Assembly: GCA_937926145.1 (NCBI GenBank)
Contig: CALANW010000130.1
Location: forward strand, 1-23,041
Length of the DNA: 23,041 nucleotides
From: an uncultured Ruminococcus sp.
GTDB lineage: Bacteria > Bacillota > Clostridia > Oscillospirales > Ruminococcaceae
Direction of reading: 5' to 3'
Each line of letters opens with the position of its first letter. The first letter of the stretch is position 1. This document shows positions 14,636 through 23,041 of this stretch, one piece after another. Under the pieces are notes generated by a model. It worked only from the letters and a program-made list of their open reading frames with translations, was not told the origin of the DNA and ran no database searches. A program made the translations under genes and the position numbers.

Positions 14636-15657
14636 ATTCCCTCACGGCTTTCTATCATCTCAAAAACGGCGGTGATGTCCATTCGCTGTTCCTCGAACGG
14701 CTTTCGCCTCATTCTGTGCGGAAGAACGAGCTCCGCCGCAAGCTTCATATCCTCGCCCGAAACGTGACCTCTTCCCTCATAAGCCGCATTGGTGCAGGCT
14801 GTTTTTATCATCGAAATATCGGCACGATGTCCGTCAACGCCGAGCGAAACGGATATCTCTGCGGCAAGGCGAAGTATTTCGTCCGAGTATGTCACGTTTC
14901 GGAGAAGCTTCTGTGCTTCGCTTATTTTATTGCGAAGCTTTTCCTGCTCGGGTCTCTGTTTTTCAAGAAAAGCTTCGGGGTAAAGCTCATATTCAAGGTA
15001 ACGCTTTACGACCTCAGTGCGCATTTCAATGTCGGTCTCGCCCTTGACATCGACAACAAGACCGAAGCGGTCGAGCAGCTGAGGACGAAGATCGCCCTCC
15101 TCGGGGTTCATCGTTCCGACGAGGACAAATCGTGCAGGGTGGCTGAACGAAACGCCCTCGCGCTCGACCGTGTTCACACCCATTGCCGCCGAGTCGAGAA
15201 TGACATCGACAACGTGGTCGTCAAGCAGATTTATTTCGTCAACATAAAGAATATTGCGGTTGGCTTCGGCAAGGATACCCGGTTCAAAATGCTTTTCGCC
15301 CGTTTTGAGCGCTCGCTCGATATCGAGCGTTCCGACAACTCTGTCTTCAGTCGCACTCACGGGAAGATCGACTACCCTCATTCGTCTTTTCACTGCGGTG
15401 AGGTTTTCTCTGCTTCGGCAGCTTTCACACTGACAATTCCTATCGTGCGGGTCGCAGGAAAACGGGCAGTTCTCGACCTCATCACGTTCGGGAAGAACCT
15501 CGGTCAGCGCACGGACAGCCGTTGACTTCGCCGTTCCCTTTTCGCCTTTGATAAGAACGCCGCCGAGCGCAGGATTTATAAGGTTGAGTATCAGCGCGCG
15601 CTTCATTTTTTCCTGCCCGACTATCGCCGTGAACGGAAAGTATGCTTTTTTATTCAT
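14632..15657 (-). CDS. ChlI-like chelatase AAA+ ATPase subunit
   Basis: This 341-residue AAA+ protein is like the I subunit of magnesium/cobalt chelatases: FPFTAIVGQEKMKRALILN, Walker A GEKGTAKS (38-45), Walker B ILYVDEINLLDDH (136-148) and TMNPEEGDLRPQLLDRFG (182-199). An insert after the first strand has five cysteines at 64, 68, 75, 77 and 80 (CPFSCDPHDRNCQCESC), probably a metal- or cluster-binding element. The start TGATG overlaps the cobN-like stop by one base. It is closely similar to the first half of the next gene, suggesting a duplication. It would power metal insertion by the cobN-like protein. Confidence 0.9.
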   Translation of the reverse strand: MNKKAYFPFTAIVGQEKMKRALILNLINPALGGVLIKGEKGTAKSTAVRALTEVLPERDEVENCPFSCDPHDRNCQCESCRSRENLTAVKRRMRVVDLPVSATEDRVVGTLDIERALKTGEKHFEPGILAEANRNILYVDEINLLDDHVVDVILDSAAMGVNTVEREGVSFSHPARFVLVGTMNPEEGDLRPQLLDRFGLVVDVKGETDIEMRTEVVKRYLEYELYPEAFLEKQRPEQEKLRNKISEAQKLLRNVTYSDEILRLAAEISVSLGVDGHRADISMIKTACTNAAYEGRGHVSGEDMKLAAELVLPHRMRRKPFEEQRMDITAVFEMIESREGI

Positions 15658-18600
15658 CAGCTTTCACCCTCGATCGTATTTTCTGTTTCAAGATAAGCTT
15701 TGCGTATCACTTCAAGCTGTTCCTCTGTCGCATTCCAGTAGCCTCGGCGGCTGTATTCCTCCATTTGCTCGAGGATATCCATATAAGCGTAAGGATTGTT
15801 TTCAGCCATTCTGCGGCGCATCTCTTCGTCCTGCGCATATTTTTCGCAAAGGTCGTTGTAGACCCACTGCTCGACTGCGCCCGTTGTTGCGGCAAGTCCC
15901 ATAACGTTCTCGAAGCGTTCGGCTATTTTCTGTGCACCGTGATATTTATGCGCTAACATTCCGTCTATCCACTTCGGGTTGAGGACTCTTGTGCGTATGC
16001 CCTTTGCAACGGCTTTTTCCGCCGACTCCGTTATGGGAACTGCACCCGTTGTATCGGTGACGAGCATTACGGCTTTTCTGCCCTTTACCATTTCGACCGA
16101 CTTCGCCAAGCCGCCGAAGAATTCATAGTAGTGGTCGAGGTCGGTGATCTCATATTCGTTGTTGTCACGAACCTGCGAAACGATCTCAACGCTTTTAAGA
16201 TTCTGCTCGTAAAGGTCAGCTGTATCGCCGCCGTGCATCTTGCGGCTGTATGCATAGTGTAGCGAGGTGAGGAATTGGCTTCCGAGCTGTTCTTCCTTTT
16301 CCCAAGCCTTTGTTTCGATCAACGAAGTAAGACCCGTGCCGTACTCGCCCTCACGGGGTCCGAAAATTCTTGTAACGGAAAGCGAAGCGGCTTCTTCCTC
16401 GTCATAGCCTTTGTCGAGGAGATAGGAATAAAGCTTTGCCGAGTTCGCTTTCATAAAGTTCTGCTCGGGCGTTTCGTCAGCTTCGTTCACAAGGTGAAGC
16501 AGGTCGTCAAGATTGTCGATGAGATTCGGGAAAAGGTCACGGAAAAATCCGCAGATATTTATTGTAACGTCAATTCTCGGTCTGCCGAGTTCTTCGATCG
16601 GGATAAGCTCGTACTTCGGGTTCCAAGCGGAATTGCCCTTTGCAAGACGTGCGCCGAGATAACCCATTATCTGACCGATAGTTTCGCCGTGGGTGCGTGA
16701 GGTCTCCAATCCCCACAAAATGACAGCCGTCGAGTTCGGGTAAGCTCCGTACTCGTTGAAATAGGTCTTTATCGTGTTTTCAGCCGTTCTCACGCCGCGC
16801 TGATACGCCGTCAGAGTCGGAACAAAACGCTGGTCGAACTGATAAAGATTATAACCTGACGGCAGGACTTCGGGACTGCGGTAGATATCGCCTGCCGCTT
16901 TTGCAGGGATATATCCGCCCGAAAGTGCGTTCAGAAGCTGCTCATTTTCGGCATTATGCCTTATCTCGTTATACTTTTTACGTCCGAATCCAATTGCGGT
17001 GCGAAGCTTTTCGGGAACATTTTCAGCGCTGAAATTTTCATCGAAGTATTTCTCCGCAAGCGCATTTATCCTGCGCATCTTTTCTCCGCCACTCTCCTCC
17101 GCCTGCGCTAAGTTTTCGCCAAGTTCCTCGGCGGCAATTTCGTTAAGTGACGGGACATCATCGTGCGGCTTTTTCAGCAGTTCACGGACATAGCAAAGTG
17201 CTTCTTCGTCCGAATAATCATTGCCGAAAATGTGAAGTCCTTTCGGTATGAGCGAGCTGTTAAGTCGATAAAGTTCCGATTCAAGTTCTTCAAGCTCGGT
17301 CGGCAGGTTAAGCTTTTCCGCAAGCGTTGCAATATTCTGCTTGACCTCCGCTGCGGCGCTTTCCGAGAACGAAAGCTGATGATGATATTCGTCAAGCATT
17401 GCGGAAAGCTCGGCATATTCGCCGTAAAGTCCGCTCTGGACGAAAACGGGCGGCTGATAGCCTATGAGCGAAGCGTGTGAACGGCGCTTTGCGATAGTCG
17501 CTTCGGACGGATTTCCGCAGTAATAAAGGTAAAAATGCGGCATATCTCCGAGGAGAATATCGGGATAGCACATTCCGCTCATTCCGCACTCCTTGCCCTT
17601 CAAAAATTCGAGTGTTCCGTGCGTTCCGACGTGGATAACGGCATCTGCGCCGAACTTGTCGTGCAGATATTTGTAGAAAGCTATGTACTGGTGGTGCGGA
17701 GGTATCGATTTATCGTGATAAAGCTTGTCTGTGTCCTCGTGAACGCCCCTTGACGGCTGCAAACCGACAAGAATGTTGCCGTAGGTCGCCGCAGGGATAA
17801 GAAAATCACCGTTTTCATCGGTCATTATCTCGCCGCTCGGCTCGCCCCAAGCGTTTATAACGGCTTCTTTGTCCGCAAAGCCGTTCAGGAACTTTTTATA
17901 GTCGGAAAGCGGATATTTCGGCATATTTCCGTTGTCGAAATACTTGCCCGAATTGACTATCCCACCGTTTATGAAGTCGGACATAAGCTTTTCCGCTGAA
18001 ACATCTTCGGAAGTATAGCCGCTGTTTTTCAGCAGGGAAAGCATTGATGAAACCGACTGAAATGTATCGAGGAATGCTCCGCCGAAAACGTTGGCTTCTC
18101 CGGGGGGATAATTATAGCATATTATCGCGATCTTCTTTTCCGAATTTGCCTTTCTGCGAAGCGAAATGAACTTCTCCGCGCGGTCGGCAAGCGCTTCAAG
18201 GCGTTCCCCGATAATTTTTATCTCATCGGAAGTAACGTCAAACTCTTCGTCATAAACGGGTTCGGTCTTTGCACCTACGGGAAGTGTCAGAACTGCGCCG
18301 TCCTGCTCGGGAAGCATCACCGAAATGAGAGTTTCCGAGGGCGTGCTGCCCTGAACCGAATCGAGCCATTCCTTTTCCGTGCGCCTTGACATAAAGAACG
18401 GGTGCAGATACGGGACGTTAAGTTCTTTCAGCATATCCGTTCCTGCGGAGATATTTCCGCCCATTGGTCCTGCGCTCAAACGGAACGACATACAGTTCAT
18501 TATCAGTTCGGGCTTTTTCGGCAAAAATTCCGTCAGCAGTTTTTTCAGCGTTCCGTCATTGATGCTGTCCATGCCCGAAACTGCGATAGGCAGGACGTTT

Positions 18601-19337
18601 GCTATCTTTTGCAGGCGCTCGGCGATCTCACCTACTGCGCCCGAATAATCCATTGGATAGATATGACCGTAGTATAAAAGAGCGATGACAGGCTTTTTCT
18701 CATCGAACGGGAAATCAGCCGAAAATTCTTCATAGCTGCCGTAATATTTCATATCCTTTGCTCTGCAAACAGATGCTTCGGGAACTTCCCTCGGCTCGGA
18801 CGGCTTCGGGAGCTTTTTTGCGCCGCCGTATTCACGCAGGATAAGGTACAGCATATTGAGGATATTCGTATAGTCAGCAACGTAAAAATACTTGCATATA
18901 AGCGAATAATTACGCATATCACGCATTTTACCGGGCATAATTTTGCCCATTGCCTCAGCCATTGACTGCATCTTTTTCATCGCAGCCATATCGGGTTTCT
19001 TTCCGCCCGAGGCTTTCATTGAAGCGGTGGAAAAGCTTCCAAGCTTCATATATTCTCTCGCGGAATTGCCGTAAGGGATAATGTCACCCTTGCAGTCTTT
19101 AAGTCCCTCATAAACGGCTTTTATCGTTTCAACGGGACTTCCCATAAGATCAACGAAAACCATATCTGATGTCTTTATATCGGAGATGAGCCGCGCGGTC
19201 TTTTCCTTTCCGTAGTCCGTGACCGCGTAATAAAGCCGCAGGTCAAGCAGCTCGGGTTCAAGCTTTTGAACTTCCCTTGCCGCTTTCATAAGGCATTTTA
19301 CCGACGGCGCAGAAACGGTTATAAATGTAAATTTCAT
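15657..19337 (-). CDS. cobN: CobN/BchH-family chelatase large subunit
   Basis: This protein has 1226 residues, the usual size for the catalytic, tetrapyrrole-binding subunit. The family core is clear: PPHHQYIAFYKYL, then VIHVGTHGTLEFLKGKECG (about 565-583), GNPSEATIAKRRSHASLIGY, WGLETSRTHGETIGQIMGYL, and in the C-terminal third IDVTINICGFFRDLFPNLID and LVTDTTGAVPIT. No signal peptide or membrane segment is seen. CobN, BchH/ChlH and the HmuS-type haem dechelatases share this fold and cannot be separated here by eye, so the symbol is provisional. Because CbiK already inserts cobalt early in the anaerobic route, the substrate of this enzyme is open. It overlaps the ATPase gene before it by 4 bases (ATGA) and the chlI-like gene by 1. 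Confidence 0.88.
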   Translation of the reverse strand: MKFTFITVSAPSVKCLMKAAREVQKLEPELLDLRLYYAVTDYGKEKTARLISDIKTSDMVFVDLMGSPVETIKAVYEGLKDCKGDIIPYGNSAREYMKLGSFSTASMKASGGKKPDMAAMKKMQSMAEAMGKIMPGKMRDMRNYSLICKYFYVADYTNILNMLYLILREYGGAKKLPKPSEPREVPEASVCRAKDMKYYGSYEEFSADFPFDEKKPVIALLYYGHIYPMDYSGAVGEIAERLQKIANVLPIAVSGMDSINDGTLKKLLTEFLPKKPELIMNCMSFRLSAGPMGGNISAGTDMLKELNVPYLHPFFMSRRTEKEWLDSVQGSTPSETLISVMLPEQDGAVLTLPVGAKTEPVYDEEFDVTSDEIKIIGERLEALADRAEKFISLRRKANSEKKIAIICYNYPPGEANVFGGAFLDTFQSVSSMLSLLKNSGYTSEDVSAEKLMSDFINGGIVNSGKYFDNGNMPKYPLSDYKKFLNGFADKEAVINAWGEPSGEIMTDENGDFLIPAATYGNILVGLQPSRGVHEDTDKLYHDKSIPPHHQYIAFYKYLHDKFGADAVIHVGTHGTLEFLKGKECGMSGMCYPDILLGDMPHFYLYYCGNPSEATIAKRRSHASLIGYQPPVFVQSGLYGEYAELSAMLDEYHHQLSFSESAAAEVKQNIATLAEKLNLPTELEELESELYRLNSSLIPKGLHIFGNDYSDEEALCYVRELLKKPHDDVPSLNEIAAEELGENLAQAEESGGEKMRRINALAEKYFDENFSAENVPEKLRTAIGFGRKKYNEIRHNAENEQLLNALSGGYIPAKAAGDIYRSPEVLPSGYNLYQFDQRFVPTLTAYQRGVRTAENTIKTYFNEYGAYPNSTAVILWGLETSRTHGETIGQIMGYLGARLAKGNSAWNPKYELIPIEELGRPRIDVTINICGFFRDLFPNLIDNLDDLLHLVNEADETPEQNFMKANSAKLYSYLLDKGYDEEEAASLSVTRIFGPREGEYGTGLTSLIETKAWEKEEQLGSQFLTSLHYAYSRKMHGGDTADLYEQNLKSVEIVSQVRDNNEYEITDLDHYYEFFGGLAKSVEMVKGRKAVMLVTDTTGAVPITESAEKAVAKGIRTRVLNPKWIDGMLAHKYHGAQKIAERFENVMGLAATTGAVEQWVYNDLCEKYAQDEEMRRRMAENNPYAYMDILEQMEEYSRRGYWNATEEQLEVIRKAYLETENTIEGES

Positions 19338-20125
19338 TGCTTTTTCCTCTTTGCATAAAATACGGGCGAATTGTCCTCGGTGTCGGCAAGTATCTCCGCT
19401 TCAACACAAAAAACGTTTTCCAGTTCGCCGTTTTCGATAAGCTCATTCGGAGTGCCGATAGTGTGTATCTTGCTGTTGTTGACAAGAACAAGCTCGTCAG
19501 AATATCTCGCCGCGTGGTTCATATCGTGGAGAACCATTACAACGGTTATCCCCTCCTCACGGTTGAGCGCCGCCACAAGCTCCATTATTTCAAGCTGGTG
19601 CGCAATATCAAGATAGGTCGTCGGCTCATCGAGGAGCATTATCTCGGGCTTCTGCGCTATTGCCATTGCTATTCTCGCTCGCTGTCTTTCGCCGCCCGAG
19701 AGAGCGTTTATTTTGCGGTTTTGAAGCTTTGTCATACCCGTGCGCTCTATCGCCCATTCAACGATGCTTTTATCATCGCCGTCCGAGCCTGCCCACCATT
19801 TTTTATGGGCGTATCTGCCGTATTCGACGAGCGTTTTTACGGTTATGTCGCTCATGCTCGTATCATTCTGGCACAAAACAGCCATTTTCTGTGCGACAAG
19901 CTTTGTATTCGTGCGGAAAATATCCTTTCCGTCAAGCAGAACTTCTCCGCTTTCGGGACGAAGATTTCGGCTCATCGCTCTTATAAGAGTTGTTTTTCCG
20001 CAGCCGTTCGGTCCGATTATGGAATATATTTTTCCGCGCTCGATATCAAGGCTTATCCCGTCAAGGATACGGTAATTTCGGTAGCCTGCGCAAAGGTTTC
20101 TCACAGATAAAATAGTCTTTTCCAT
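19334..20125 (-). CDS. ABC transporter ATP-binding protein (FecE/BtuD type)
   Basis: This 263-residue cytoplasmic ATPase energises the importer encoded with it. Walker A is GPNGCGKTT (38-46), the signature LSGGERQR is at 142-149, Walker B MLLDEPTTYLDIAHQLEIM begins near 163, and the switch HDMNHA follows near 200. The DIAHQLE sequence is typical for iron-siderophore, haem and B12 importers. It starts 6 bases after the permease stop (TAG) and its stop overlaps the cobN-like start. The cargo may be a corrinoid, haem or a metal chelate; sequence alone does not tell. Confidence 0.92.
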   Translation of the reverse strand: MEKTILSVRNLCAGYRNYRILDGISLDIERGKIYSIIGPNGCGKTTLIRAMSRNLRPESGEVLLDGKDIFRTNTKLVAQKMAVLCQNDTSMSDITVKTLVEYGRYAHKKWWAGSDGDDKSIVEWAIERTGMTKLQNRKINALSGGERQRARIAMAIAQKPEIMLLDEPTTYLDIAHQLEIMELVAALNREEGITVVMVLHDMNHAARYSDELVLVNNSKIHTIGTPNELIENGELENVFCVEAEILADTEDNSPVFYAKRKKQ

Positions 20126-20131
20126 AAGCGC

Positions 20132-21124
20132 CTACTTTCTTAACAGATACAGGAAGAACGGAACTCCCAGCACTGCCATTACTATTCCGACAGGTATTTC
20201 TGTTGGACTCAGAACCGTTCGTGCAAAGGTATCACTCAGCATTACAAGCGCCGCTCCGAGGAGCGCAGTCGCAGGGAACATTATCTTGTAATTATTGCCG
20301 AGGATAAGCCTTATGCTGTGCGGAACGATAAGTCCGACAAAGCCGAGCAGACCGACAACGCTTACCGCAGATGCCGCAAGAAGCGCCGCAAGTGCCGTAA
20401 ATCCAAGCCTTGTAAGCTCAACATTAAGTCCAAGTCCTCTTGCTGTATCATCGCCGAGGACGAGTATATTCAGCTTGTCGGCGAAGATGAGCGCAAGCAG
20501 CAGACCTGCGATAGTGTAAGGCAGTATCGTCCTCACCTCTCCCCAGCTTCGTGAGGAAAGACTGCCGTTCATAAACGTGAGCGCGCCGTGAACTCGGTCG
20601 CTGAAAAATACGAGTATTGCGGAAATTCCCGCACCGAAAAGCTCCGATACCGCAACGCCCGAAAGCACTATTCTTGTCGGGTCGATGCCGCCTTTCCACG
20701 CAAGAAGATAGATTATCACAGCCGCAAGCATTGCGCCTGCGAATGCAACTATCGGGACAAGGTTCTGCCACTGCGGAAACACTACAAGTATAAGTATGCC
20801 GAAAAGACCTGCTCCGCTGCTTATTCCGATAATGGACGGGTCGGCGAGCGGATTTTTCATAACGCCTTGGAGTATCGAACCCGAGAGCGCGAGGTTTATT
20901 CCCACCAAAGCGGCAAGTATCATTCGCGGAAGTCGGATATTCCATATTACTTTATTGTTCGTTCCCGTATGGTCGCCCGAGATAGTGTTCACGATGTCCG
21001 AAACGGAAATATCCATCGTTCCGACTACATTTCCGAGAATAAATGCAAACACTACCGCCGCCGCAAGAACGACAAGGACTATGATCTTGAACGAGGTCGT
21101 TTCTCTGAAAGCAGTTTTCTCCAT
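20132..21124 (-). CDS. ABC transporter permease (FecCD/BtuC type)
   Basis: This 330-residue integral membrane protein has about nine to ten hydrophobic segments from residue 13 on. Family motifs: IRLPRMILAALVGINLALSG, GVMKNPLADPSIIGISSGAG, and near the end GLLGFVGLIVPHSIRLILG with ALLGAALVMLSDTFART and TEIPVGIVMAVLGVPFFLYL. All point to the FecCD family, which imports siderophores, haem and vitamin B12. Only one permease gene is present, so it would form a homodimer. The start overlaps the substrate-binding lipoprotein gene by one base (TGATG). It ends in TAG. Confidence 0.93.
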   Translation of the reverse strand: MEKTAFRETTSFKIIVLVVLAAAVVFAFILGNVVGTMDISVSDIVNTISGDHTGTNNKVIWNIRLPRMILAALVGINLALSGSILQGVMKNPLADPSIIGISSGAGLFGILILVVFPQWQNLVPIVAFAGAMLAAVIIYLLAWKGGIDPTRIVLSGVAVSELFGAGISAILVFFSDRVHGALTFMNGSLSSRSWGEVRTILPYTIAGLLLALIFADKLNILVLGDDTARGLGLNVELTRLGFTALAALLAASAVSVVGLLGFVGLIVPHSIRLILGNNYKIMFPATALLGAALVMLSDTFARTVLSPTEIPVGIVMAVLGVPFFLYLLRK

Positions 21125-22221
21125 CAGAATGTTTCTTCCACCTCTCCGTATATTTCGGGGTAAATGCTCTGTGCCATATACTTTATTGCATCAACATAGT
21201 AAGGGCCTGCGTTATAGAGATAATACTGCTGAGGGAGATAGATAACTCTGCCCTCGTTTATAGCGTTTACGGAACTCCAAGCAGGGTTCGATGCGAACTG
21301 TTCCTCAACGGTCTTTTTCGCCTCTTCATTGCTCGATATCATCGTTGTTACAAGAACATAGTCGGGGTCTTTTTCAACGATGTATTCGATATCGAGCGGA
21401 GTTGTTTCCGAACCTACCGTGTCGGGCGCAAGTCCCGATGCTATGTTGTCAAGTTCCAGTATCTGCGCAATGTCGCCTGCGATGCTGTTGTCAAGCTTTA
21501 CTGCGAGAGATTTCGAGGTAACATAAAGGATAACAACGGAAATATCATCATCGGGGAGCTTGTCGGTGATCTCCTTTTTGCCGTTTTCAAGCTCCGTGAT
21601 GCGCTGTTCGGCAAGCTCGCTCTGACCGAGAAGCTTTCCGAATGCACGGTATGTATCGACAACATCGGAGAAGCCTCTCATGTGCGTCTGGATAACATTA
21701 TAACCCATTTCACGAAGCTTCGAGCTTTGTGTGGACTGCGTTCCGACCTGCGCAATTATGAGGTCGGGTTCCTGTGCAATTACCGATTCCATATCGATAG
21801 AATAAACAGGTCCTATCTGCGGAAGTGCCTTTATTTCGTCCTCATAACCCTCGGTAAGACGGATATTATCGCTGACATCGGAAGTGCATATCGACTTTCC
21901 GCCGAGGTCATACCAAACGTTGAGCGGCGTTCCCGAAAGAACTGCTACCTTTTCGGGCTTTGTTTCGACAGTCGTTTCATATTTGAGATAATCACGGACC
22001 GTAAGAGGATAATCCTCACCCGTTACAAGGATAGCGGCTTCATCGTCCGATACCTTGTCTGCTGTTGCAGCGTTTTTCAATCCGCCCATTCCTGCGTTGT
22101 TCGCCGTTGTAGTTTCGGAAACCGTGTCCGATGCTGCTGTGTCTGCCGTTGATGATGAACAGCCTGCTGCCGATAAGAGCATCGCTGCCGCCATTACTGC
22201 CGTTAAAACTTCCTTTTTCAT
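21124..22221 (-). CDS. ABC transporter substrate-binding lipoprotein (FecB/BtuF-like)
   Basis: The product has 365 residues. A lipoprotein signal is clear: Lys2-Lys3, hydrophobic core, lipobox AAGC with Cys21, then a Ser/Thr/Ala linker to about residue 60. The rest is a helical-backbone binding protein of the iron/B12 class: KVAVLSGTPLNVWYDLG, LPQIGPVYSIDMESVIAQEP followed by DLIIAQVGTQS, and FASNPAWSSVNAINEGRVIY before the C-terminus. It would hold ligand outside the membrane for the permease that follows. AGGA lies 8 bases before the ATG at 22221; the gap to cbiK is 20 bases. It could bind a corrinoid, haem, cobalt complex or siderophore. Confidence 0.92.
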   Translation of the reverse strand: MKKEVLTAVMAAAMLLSAAGCSSSTADTAASDTVSETTTANNAGMGGLKNAATADKVSDDEAAILVTGEDYPLTVRDYLKYETTVETKPEKVAVLSGTPLNVWYDLGGKSICTSDVSDNIRLTEGYEDEIKALPQIGPVYSIDMESVIAQEPDLIIAQVGTQSTQSSKLREMGYNVIQTHMRGFSDVVDTYRAFGKLLGQSELAEQRITELENGKKEITDKLPDDDISVVILYVTSKSLAVKLDNSIAGDIAQILELDNIASGLAPDTVGSETTPLDIEYIVEKDPDYVLVTTMISSNEEAKKTVEEQFASNPAWSSVNAINEGRVIYLPQQYYLYNAGPYYVDAIKYMAQSIYPEIYGEVEETF

Positions 22222-22241
22222 TTTCTTGATCCTTTCAATTT

Positions 22242-22985
22242 TTATAGACTTTTTATATGTTCGCAGTAAATTTCCCTTATCTCGGGATATTCACCAAGTC
22301 CCTTTAAAATGCAGTCCACCCCAAAGCCCGAAGCTTCAAGCTGCTCTTTCCACTCGCCTGCCATATCATTCTTGGCGTGGTCACCTGCAACAAGCATAAG
22401 CGGCATAACTGTGACCTTTTTCTTTCCGCAAAGCTTCAATTCGCCTATAACATCGTCCAAGGTCGGCTCTGCTTCAACAGTCGCCGTGTAAATATTGCCA
22501 AAGCCAAGCTCCGTGCAGACCTTGCGGAATTCCGTGTAAGCTTCATTCGCCGAATGTTCCGTGCCGTGACCCATAAGTATGACGGTTTCATTTGGGAACT
22601 TTTCCGCGATGATGCGGCAGACCTTTTCCATATCGGTCTTGCTTTCAAGGAGCGGTGAGCCGACCTTTATGCTCGCAAAATCGCCCTTGAACTTTTCAGC
22701 CGCATCGGTGAGCATCTCATATTCGATGCCCGAGATGATGTGCGTCGGCTGGATAATAACTTCGTCAAAGCCGTCATTTTTCAGGCGGTCAAGCATTTCA
22801 TCGACCGTATCAAAATTTACCCCTTGCTTTTTGAGCGCAGAAAGCACTATTTTGCTCGTGAGCGCGATGAAAACTTCATAGTCGGGAAAGCTTTTTTCTA
22901 TCGTTTTTTTCAGCGCAAGGACGGAATTTTCGAGCGCGTCAAGGTGGCTCGTTCCGAAGCTTGCTTCAATTATTGCTTTTTTCAT
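22242..22985 (-). CDS. cbiK: Sirohydrochlorin cobaltochelatase
   Basis: CbiK inserts Co(II) into sirohydrochlorin, the entry step of the anaerobic pathway, without ATP. The ATG at 22985 gives 247 residues beginning MKKAIIEASFGTSHLDAL; GAGGAG precedes it with 7-base spacing. The in-frame ATG at 23021 has no such site. The two metal-binding histidines of the family match His140 in VILMGHGTEHSANEAY and His203 in PLMLVAGDHAKNDMAGEW. PTHIISGIEYE is also characteristic. It is the first gene of the visible operon; the 56 bases before it show no good promoter or complete riboswitch, so the transcript probably starts beyond the window. Confidence 0.94.
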   Translation of the reverse strand: MKKAIIEASFGTSHLDALENSVLALKKTIEKSFPDYEVFIALTSKIVLSALKKQGVNFDTVDEMLDRLKNDGFDEVIIQPTHIISGIEYEMLTDAAEKFKGDFASIKVGSPLLESKTDMEKVCRIIAEKFPNETVILMGHGTEHSANEAYTEFRKVCTELGFGNIYTATVEAEPTLDDVIGELKLCGKKKVTVMPLMLVAGDHAKNDMAGEWKEQLEASGFGVDCILKGLGEYPEIREIYCEHIKSL

Positions 22986-23041
22986 GATTTTCTCCTCGTA
23001 TAATAAAGTTATCCCCAACAAAAGTTGAGAGATATAAAGCC

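Noticed and set aside
14611..15525. 304-codon + strand open frame over the chlI-like gene, and similar ones over the ATPase at 19337-20110 and permease at 20588-21163
   Set aside because: All lie opposite well-identified genes and give Cys/Arg/Phe-rich translations without motifs, as expected of shadow frames produced by the codon use of the true genes.
22986..23041. Cobalamin riboswitch or operon promoter directly upstream of cbiK
   Set aside because: Only 56 bases are available; there is a small CAAC/GTTG hairpin but no recognisable B12 box or good -35/-10 pair. Any such element would be outside the window.

Overview
The window looks like a chromosomal stretch from an anaerobic Firmicute of the Ruminococcus/Oscillospiraceae type. 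This is inferred from an anaerobic (cbi-type) cobalamin pathway, lipoproteins with Ser/Thr/Glu/Ala-rich linkers, a Ruminococcus-like surface protein with a PQTG-type sorting tail, and strong Shine-Dalgarno (SD) sites. No rRNA or tRNA gene, CRISPR array, integrase or transposase was seen.

Left part (1-4066, mostly + strand): a secreted surface protein whose frame is cut by an amber codon exactly at its sorting motif (130-726, tail to 810). Next is a gene-free stretch of about 490 bases holding two near-identical 105-106 bp palindromic repeats, a long perfect hairpin with a T-run, and a strong promoter. Then come an AraC-type regulator (1304-2119), an unrecognised small gene broken by an in-frame TGA (2140-2601), a convergent PPM1/LCMT-type methyltransferase on the minus strand (2649-3434) with a palindrome at its promoter, and an acylphosphatase (3756-4025).

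Right part (4065-22985, all minus strand): seventeen tightly packed genes that look like one operon read from right to left. In transcription order they are cbiK (cobalt insertion into sirohydrochlorin), an ABC importer of the FecBCD/BtuFCD type (lipoprotein, permease, ATPase), a class I chelatase set (CobN/BchH-like large subunit, ChlI-like and ChlD-like AAA+ subunits), an unrecognised lipoprotein, then cbiD, cbiF, cbiG, cbiH, cbiJ, cbiET, cbiA, a cobO-type adenosyltransferase and cbiC. Most junctions overlap by 1-8 bases, suggesting translational coupling. Together the cbi genes cover most of the path from sirohydrochlorin to adenosyl-cobyrinate a,c-diamide. CbiL (C20 methylation) and the later genes (cbiP, cbiB, cobT/U/S) are not here.

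The most interesting feature is the central module. A second chelatase (CobN+ChlI+ChlD) and an importer sit inside an operon that already has its own early cobaltochelatase, CbiK. This could be a metal-tetrapyrrole import and insertion/removal system rather than a redundant cobalt chelatase. An unknown lipoprotein accompanies it.
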